Positions 59,576-64,000 of a stretch of 64,000 nucleotides of DNA are shown here, piece after piece. The position numbers and the translations under genes were made by a program. Below the pieces are notes generated by a model, which saw only the letters and a program-made list of their open reading frames with translations, was not told where the DNA came from and did not search any database. Position 1 is the stretch's first letter, and the number at the start of each line of letters is the position of its first letter. The stretch comes from Leadbetterella sp040829825 (lineage in GTDB: Bacteria > Bacteroidota > Bacteroidia > Cytophagales > Spirosomataceae): the NCBI RefSeq assembly GCF_040829825.1, contig NZ_JBFOLH010000007.1. The stretch is one strand, 5' to 3'.

Positions 59576-61018
59576 TTACTTCAATCCTTTCCTGAACCAT
59601 AGATAAACCGGCACACCCAGGGCCACTATACCCAGCCCGGGAAACGTAAACTGCGGCTTTTCCTTAATCAGGATAATAACGATAGCCGATGCAATTATGA
59701 CATACAACAGCGGCAGAACCGGGTACAAAGGCGTTTTGATGGGCCTGGGGTGATCGGGCATTTTCTTCCGGAGAATAAAAATACCGATAATGGTCAGCAC
59801 ATAAAACAGGATAACCACCGTCATCAGGTAATCAAGCAGGTCGCCATACTTGCCGCTCAGGCACAATACCCCGGCCCAGGCACATTGCCACCACAGTGCA
59901 GTGCTCGGAACGGCCGCTTTATTCAGCTTTCCGAAGCTTTTGAAAAACAGGTTGTCCTTGGCCATGGTATAGGTCATGCGGGCACCGGTCAGGATAAGCC
60001 CGTTATTGCAACCGAACGTAGAGATCATAATCAGTATAGCCATAAACACAGCCATAGACGGCCCGCCGATTGCCTCGGCCGTTGCGGCTGCCACGCGGTC
60101 CTGGGAGGCAAACTGGATCCCTCTCCCAATCACATCAGTGGCCTCAGGGCTCCCTTCCAGCGGAAGTATAAAAAGATAAACCAGGTTGGTCAGCAGGTAT
60201 AAAACGGTCACCAGGAGTGTGCCGATGGCCAGTCCCCGCGGGATATTCCTTTCGGGATTGATCACCTCATCGCCGGCAGTAGCCAGCCCGTGCCAGGCGT
60301 CGCTTGAAAACAGCGTACCCACCTGGGTCACACCCAGTGCCAGCACAATGCCCATGCCACCGATCATCGTGGCTGTCCATTCGTTATTGACAGAGAGCAT
60401 CGCCGTAGGGTTGGCCTGGAATATATGCGAGAAATTGGCCGATATGACCTCAGAATTGGTATAGATAAAGCCGATTACGATCAGGAAAGCCAGGGCGATC
60501 AACTTGGTGCTGCCGAATATATTCTGGATGATTTTGCCCAGCTTGACCCCTTTGGTATTGGAATAGGTCAGGAGAATAATGGTGGCTATAGCCAGCAGCC
60601 GCTGAGACGAGATCTGGAAAGAACCGTATATCGGGATGATCGGCTCATCATTGATCACCGAAGGCGCCAGCACACCGGTGTATTTGGCAAACGCTACGGC
60701 TACTGCAGCGATGGTCCCGGTTTGGATAACGGCAAAAAACGACCAGCCGTACAAAAAGCCGATCAGCCGGTTATAGGCTTTCTGAAGAAAAACGTACTGT
60801 CCGCCGGCATGGGGAAACATAGAAGCCAGCTCACCATAAGAAAGGGCTGCCATCATGGTCAGCCCGCCTGCAATAAGCCAGGAAAGAAGCAGCCAGCCGG
60901 TATCGCCCGTTTGCCGGGCTACATCAGAAGAAACTAAAAAAATACCGGAACCGATCATGGTACCGGATACGAGCATTACCGCATCGTAGAGGTTGATCTC
61001 GCGCTTAAAATTTGCCAT
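59576..61018 (-). CDS. APC-family amino-acid permease
   Basis: 480 residues, about 12 helices, inner membrane. The first helix carries the substrate-binding GTMIGSGIFLVSSDV (about 19-33). SYGELASMFPHAGGQYVFL follows, and the amphipathic DEVINPERNIPRG loop is characteristic. It resembles LAT-like or serine/threonine exchangers of the amino acid-polyamine-organocation superfamily. The exact amino acid is unknown. It is a single gene. Confidence 0.92.
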   Translation of the reverse strand: MANFKREINLYDAVMLVSGTMIGSGIFLVSSDVARQTGDTGWLLLSWLIAGGLTMMAALSYGELASMFPHAGGQYVFLQKAYNRLIGFLYGWSFFAVIQTGTIAAVAVAFAKYTGVLAPSVINDEPIIPIYGSFQISSQRLLAIATIILLTYSNTKGVKLGKIIQNIFGSTKLIALAFLIVIGFIYTNSEVISANFSHIFQANPTAMLSVNNEWTATMIGGMGIVLALGVTQVGTLFSSDAWHGLATAGDEVINPERNIPRGLAIGTLLVTVLYLLTNLVYLFILPLEGSPEATDVIGRGIQFASQDRVAAATAEAIGGPSMAVFMAILIMISTFGCNNGLILTGARMTYTMAKDNLFFKSFGKLNKAAVPSTALWWQCAWAGVLCLSGKYGDLLDYLMTVVILFYVLTIIGIFILRKKMPDHPRPIKTPLYPVLPLLYVIIASAIVIILIKEKPQFTFPGLGIVALGVPVYLWFRKGLK

Positions 61019-61136
61019 TCACAATAGTTGGTTAAGGTGTTGCTTGCAAAAATACATAAATAGCTTAGAAAAAATCAATTTTGAAGGGCTTAAAATCCTA
61101 TCGGAAATTAACGATATTTGCTGAAAAATTGATCGT

Positions 61137-62090
61137 ATGGATTTTGTACGTTTTGTAAGGAACTCCTCTGAAAGAGACGCCTGGTCTTCCCTGTTGATCC
61201 TGTTCGGGTTTATTTGCCTGGGTTTTGTGCTGGCTTCCGTGGTGCAGGCAGGCCTGATGATAGCGGCTATTGTAAAAGAATCAGGCAGCATTGACCTCGA
61301 AGCACTTAGCCGGGGAATGAGTAGCATGATGGGCAGCCGGACGGGCTGGTGGCTGCTGGTGACGGCCCAGGGGCTTTCCTCACTGATCTTATTTGTCCTG
61401 ACGGCCCTGGCCTACTGGCGGTGGATAGAAAGAAAGCCAATAGCTGATTTCAGCTCCAGCCAACTCAGCTCCTCCGGTGTAATTCTCACGGTTTTTATTC
61501 TCCAGATGGCCTTCCTGCCGTTCAACTCCTACCTGGGCAGCATTAATGAAAATGTTCAGCTTCCCGGCTTCCTGAGCGGACTGGAAAATACGCTGAAAGA
61601 AATGGAACGGTCGGCTGCAGAAATTACCGAATACCTGGCCAAATCAGACACCCTGCCGCAGCTGCTGATGAATATCCTGGTGATCGGCGTTATTGCCGGT
61701 ATCGGGGAAGAGCTCATATTCCGGGGTATTGTATTGCGGAAGCTGCTCAGAGGGCTGAATAATGAACATCTGGCCATCTGGTTATCGGCTATCCTCTTCA
61801 GCGCTATCCATTTTCAGTTTTACGGCTTTTTGCCTCGCATGATGCTGGGTGCCTTTTTCGGATACCTGTATGTATGGACAGGGAATATCCGGGTACCTAT
61901 AGCGGCGCATATTTTTAACAATACCGTGGCGGTGATCCTTTTTCATTTTATTCACAAAGGGGTAGTGTCACCCGAACTGGAGAAAATGGATAACATTCCC
62001 CTGCCCTGGGTAGTGCTTTCCACCCTGGTATTTGCAGCTCTTCTCTACAGGTTTTACTACCGGCAAAAAGCCCCTCAAACCGACGCCTGA
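61137..62090 (+). CDS. CPBP-family intramembrane metalloprotease
   Basis: 317 residues, about eight helices. The CPBP/Abi motifs are intact: GIGEELIFRGIVLRKLL (motif 1, Glu pair and Arg), AILFSAIHFQFYGFLPRMMLGA in parts (motif 2, His) and RVPIAAHIFNNTVAV (motif 3, His). Members cleave prenylated or other membrane proteins. The substrate is unknown. It is divergent from the permease and 12 bases before the nuclease gene, so the two are likely co-transcribed. Confidence 0.9.
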   Translation: MDFVRFVRNSSERDAWSSLLILFGFICLGFVLASVVQAGLMIAAIVKESGSIDLEALSRGMSSMMGSRTGWWLLVTAQGLSSLILFVLTALAYWRWIERKPIADFSSSQLSSSGVILTVFILQMAFLPFNSYLGSINENVQLPGFLSGLENTLKEMERSAAEITEYLAKSDTLPQLLMNILVIGVIAGIGEELIFRGIVLRKLLRGLNNEHLAIWLSAILFSAIHFQFYGFLPRMMLGAFFGYLYVWTGNIRVPIAAHIFNNTVAVILFHFIHKGVVSPELEKMDNIPLPWVVLSTLVFAALLYRFYYRQKAPQTDA

Positions 62091-62102
62091 TCGTAGCTGC
62101 TT

Positions 62103-63749
62103 ATGAGTACCATAGAGCTGCCGCCCAAGTACTATCACGATAACTTTGAGTACCTGCTAAGCTTTGTCAAAGACAAATACGCAGATCTGCTGGTAGAATC
62201 AGAGTGGAGGTTCCTGCGGAAATACTATACGCTGCCCGAAGACGCCCAATGCCTGTTTATCCGTTTTACGAACCGGAAAGGCCTGTTCTTTAAGGTCAGC
62301 ACCCTCAAATATGCAGAAATAGAAGATATTCCGGGAAACCTGGAAATACTGAAGACGCGCGGGTTTATTACCCCGCTGAACTTTGAAGATCATCAGCTCT
62401 GGCTCAATGAGCTGCTGGCCCTCCTTACCCGCAGCGAGCTGGTAGGAGCCTTTGGCCTCCGGGAGCTGAAAACGGCTAAAAAAGAAGAGATCACCGGGTA
62501 CCTCAGGGCTTCATTGAGTGTAGAAGAAATCATCCACGTTATCAGCAGCTCTTTTCCCCTGGTGAAGGTGAACTTTGAAGAAGAGGTTTCCTTCCTGAAG
62601 TTTCTCTTTTTTGGTAACCGCAGCATGGATATGACCGAATTTGTGCTGCGCGACCTGGGCCTGGTGCAGTACTATAAGCAGCATGACGATCACCTGGTGG
62701 CCCGGTTCACCACCCGGAAAGAGGCAGAAGACAAGTGGCTGGTATCCGAGCAATACCTTGTTTTTGCTGAAATAAAAGAGACCTACGGGCCTGAACAGGT
62801 CTTTGACTGGTATTGCAGCTTCAGAGATGCCCACCGACAGCTAAGCCCTGTTGCCGTTCCGGCCTTTCAGAAGCTTCAGCTGAACATCGGCCGGCACCTG
62901 GAGCGGTGCAAAGCCTATGACCTGGCCATTGAGCTGTATGATGACGCACAGGTTCCACCGGCACGTGAGCGCAAGGCCCGCTGCCTGGCCCGGGGTAAAT
63001 TCTATGATGAGGCCCGGGCGGTATGCGAGGAGATGATCGTTTCTCCCTACAATGTAGATGAGCAATATTTTGCAGAATACTTCCTCACTACGCTGTCAGG
63101 CAAAAAGAACCGGAAGCAAACTACCGAATGGCTGAAGGAAGCCGATGAGATCACTATTGGGGCAGAATACCGGCACAGTGTAGAGCTGGGTAGCCTCGAA
63201 TATTTCCTGGAGCAGGGGTATTCGGGTGCTTTTTCCGAAAACTTCTCCTGGAGAGCCCTGTTCGGGCTGCTTTTGTGGGATATCATCTTTGACCCCTCCC
63301 TGGTAGCTTTCCACCACCCTTTCCAGCGCAGGCCCTCTGACCTGTACCTGCCTGATTTTTACGAAAAGCGCCGGGTACAGGTGCAGCAGCGCCTCGATAA
63401 CTTCCGTGACCCGGATGAGCTGGTAGCCGGCTTATGGGAAACCTTTGAAAAGAATTTCGGTACGGCCAACCCGTTTGTGGTGTGGGATCCGGAAATATGG
63501 GGCATGGTCAAAGTGCTGGCTTCCCGTATTGACCTTCCCGCCCTGAGAAAAATAATGGAGACCATGGCTGAAAACCTGGTGGAAAACTCCCGGGGGATGC
63601 CCGACCTGCTGATCTGGAACGAAACACACTACGAGCTCCTGGAAATAAAATCGCCTAACGATACCCTGAGCAATCAGCAGCTGTTCTGGCTGAAGACCTT
63701 TCGCGATCTGGGAGTCAACGCCCGTGTACTTCGCGTGCGATTTTCATAG
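62103..63749 (+). CDS. FAN1-like VRR-NUC nuclease
   Basis: 548 residues, close to the length of bacterial FAN1 (about 560). The N-terminal helical/SAP-like part has FLKFLFFGNRSMDMTEFVLRDLGLVQY in parts (FAN1-family motif). The C-terminal VRR-NUC domain has FVVWDPE, RGMPDLLIW, YELLEIKSPNDTLSNQQLFWL and the final NARVLRVRF. The Asp of PDL and the E-x-K active site are present. It would be a structure-specific 5' flap/crosslink-repair nuclease. Its last codons (TTTTCATAG) match the head of the downstream tandem repeat. Confidence 0.9.
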   Translation: MSTIELPPKYYHDNFEYLLSFVKDKYADLLVESEWRFLRKYYTLPEDAQCLFIRFTNRKGLFFKVSTLKYAEIEDIPGNLEILKTRGFITPLNFEDHQLWLNELLALLTRSELVGAFGLRELKTAKKEEITGYLRASLSVEEIIHVISSSFPLVKVNFEEEVSFLKFLFFGNRSMDMTEFVLRDLGLVQYYKQHDDHLVARFTTRKEAEDKWLVSEQYLVFAEIKETYGPEQVFDWYCSFRDAHRQLSPVAVPAFQKLQLNIGRHLERCKAYDLAIELYDDAQVPPARERKARCLARGKFYDEARAVCEEMIVSPYNVDEQYFAEYFLTTLSGKKNRKQTTEWLKEADEITIGAEYRHSVELGSLEYFLEQGYSGAFSENFSWRALFGLLLWDIIFDPSLVAFHHPFQRRPSDLYLPDFYEKRRVQVQQRLDNFRDPDELVAGLWETFEKNFGTANPFVVWDPEIWGMVKVLASRIDLPALRKIMETMAENLVENSRGMPDLLIWNETHYELLEIKSPNDTLSNQQLFWLKTFRDLGVNARVLRVRFS

Positions 63750-63750
63750 A

Positions 63751-64000
63751 TACCATTTTCATAGGGAGCTATTCCCCGGCCCTTGCCTCAGTCACGAAGT
63801 GGCGCAATCCCCCTGCAGAGGGTGGAGCCCTGTGCAAGGTTGTCATACTACCATTTTCATAGGGAATTATTCCCCGGCCCTTTCCTCAGCCACGAAGTGG
63901 CGCAATCCCCCTGCAGAGGGTGGAGCCCTGTGCAAGGTTTTCATACTACCATTTTCATAGGGAGCTATTCCCCGGCCCTTTCCTCAGCCACGAAGTGGCG
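63751..64000. repeat. 98-bp tandem repeat array (continues beyond window)
   Basis: Units begin at 63751, 63849 and 63947 (last one cut by the window edge). Units 1 and 2 differ at five positions of 98; unit 3 mixes the variants of both. Each unit contains short inverted repeats GGGA..TTCCC, CCACGAAGTGG and CCCTGCAGAGGG. The period is not a multiple of three and no conserved reading frame runs across, so it is non-coding. There is no alternating repeat/spacer structure as in CRISPR. Confidence 0.9.

Noticed and set aside
63724..63960. Small plus-strand gene across the 98-bp repeats
   Set aside because: The period is not a multiple of three, so successive units are read in different frames; it is a chance open frame.
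63751..64000. CRISPR array
   Set aside because: The whole 98-bp unit is conserved; there are no unique spacers between short repeats and no cas genes.

Overview
The window looks like a chromosomal segment of a Bacteroidota bacterium, most likely Cytophagales (order is an inference). Supporting signs are a SusC/SusD pair, a giant surface protein with a type IX secretion tail, Bacteroidota lipoprotein families (DUF4292, DUF1573), FAN1-like and ComEC proteins of the short Bacteroidota form, and several -7 promoter elements of the TAnnTTTG type. No rRNA, tRNA or CRISPR array was seen.

Left end, 1-5.2 kb: an AT-rich accessory island, all on the minus strand. Reading right to left it holds a deleted tyrosine-recombinase remnant, a promoter plus attI-like core site, and then five short units. 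Each unit ends in a 130-200 bp imperfect inverted repeat built like an integron attC site. The units carry a SAM methyltransferase, a GYF_2 remnant plus a GNAT acetyltransferase, a TIR-like fragment, a BtrH/DUF4872 protein and a frameshifted PNPOx-family gene. In four of the five units the first 9-10 bases are perfectly complementary to the unit's own terminal core box, as expected of mobile integron cassettes. An ECF sigma factor / DoxX-like operon lies beyond the array and runs off the left edge. This array is the main discovery candidate.

5.2-18.7 kb: GC-richer core genes. An enoyl-CoA hydratase-family protein is followed by a complete seven-gene Mrp cation/proton antiporter operon (mrpABCDEFG), a DUF937-OmpA protein with a strong terminator, and a siderophore uptake cluster (two FecCD permeases, ATPase, binding lipoprotein, siderophore-interacting reductase) behind a probable Fur-controlled promoter. 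An outer-membrane barrel gene follows on the opposite strand.

18.7-28.8 kb: a 2744-residue T9SS-exported adhesin-like protein (three beta-helix segments, 16 MBG-type modules, sorting tail) and, upstream on the same strand, a TPR-LuxR-type regulator.

28.9-42.4 kb: a TPR protein, DUF4292 lipoprotein, EnvC-like M23 factor, panB, comEC and DUF2911 in tight array; a Tat-exported Gfo/Idh oxidoreductase; lpxH; a stand-alone receiver; a PhnP-like metallo-hydrolase; a GNAT remnant; a GreA-like factor; an ATP-grasp ligase; and a DUF1573 protein.

42.5-52.7 kb: a fused E1 alpha/beta 2-oxoacid dehydrogenase, M20 dipeptidase-murQ-batA, then moxR, prmC, a DUF1080 protein and an FMN reductase on the minus strand, and class II aldolase fba.

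52.9-64 kb: susC-susD with a heme-motif VCBS lipoprotein, an APC amino-acid permease, a CPBP protease, a FAN1-like VRR-NUC nuclease, and a 98-bp tandem repeat that runs off the right edge. Two long hairpin repeats of one family sit in the convergent gaps at 37.7 and 48.2 kb.
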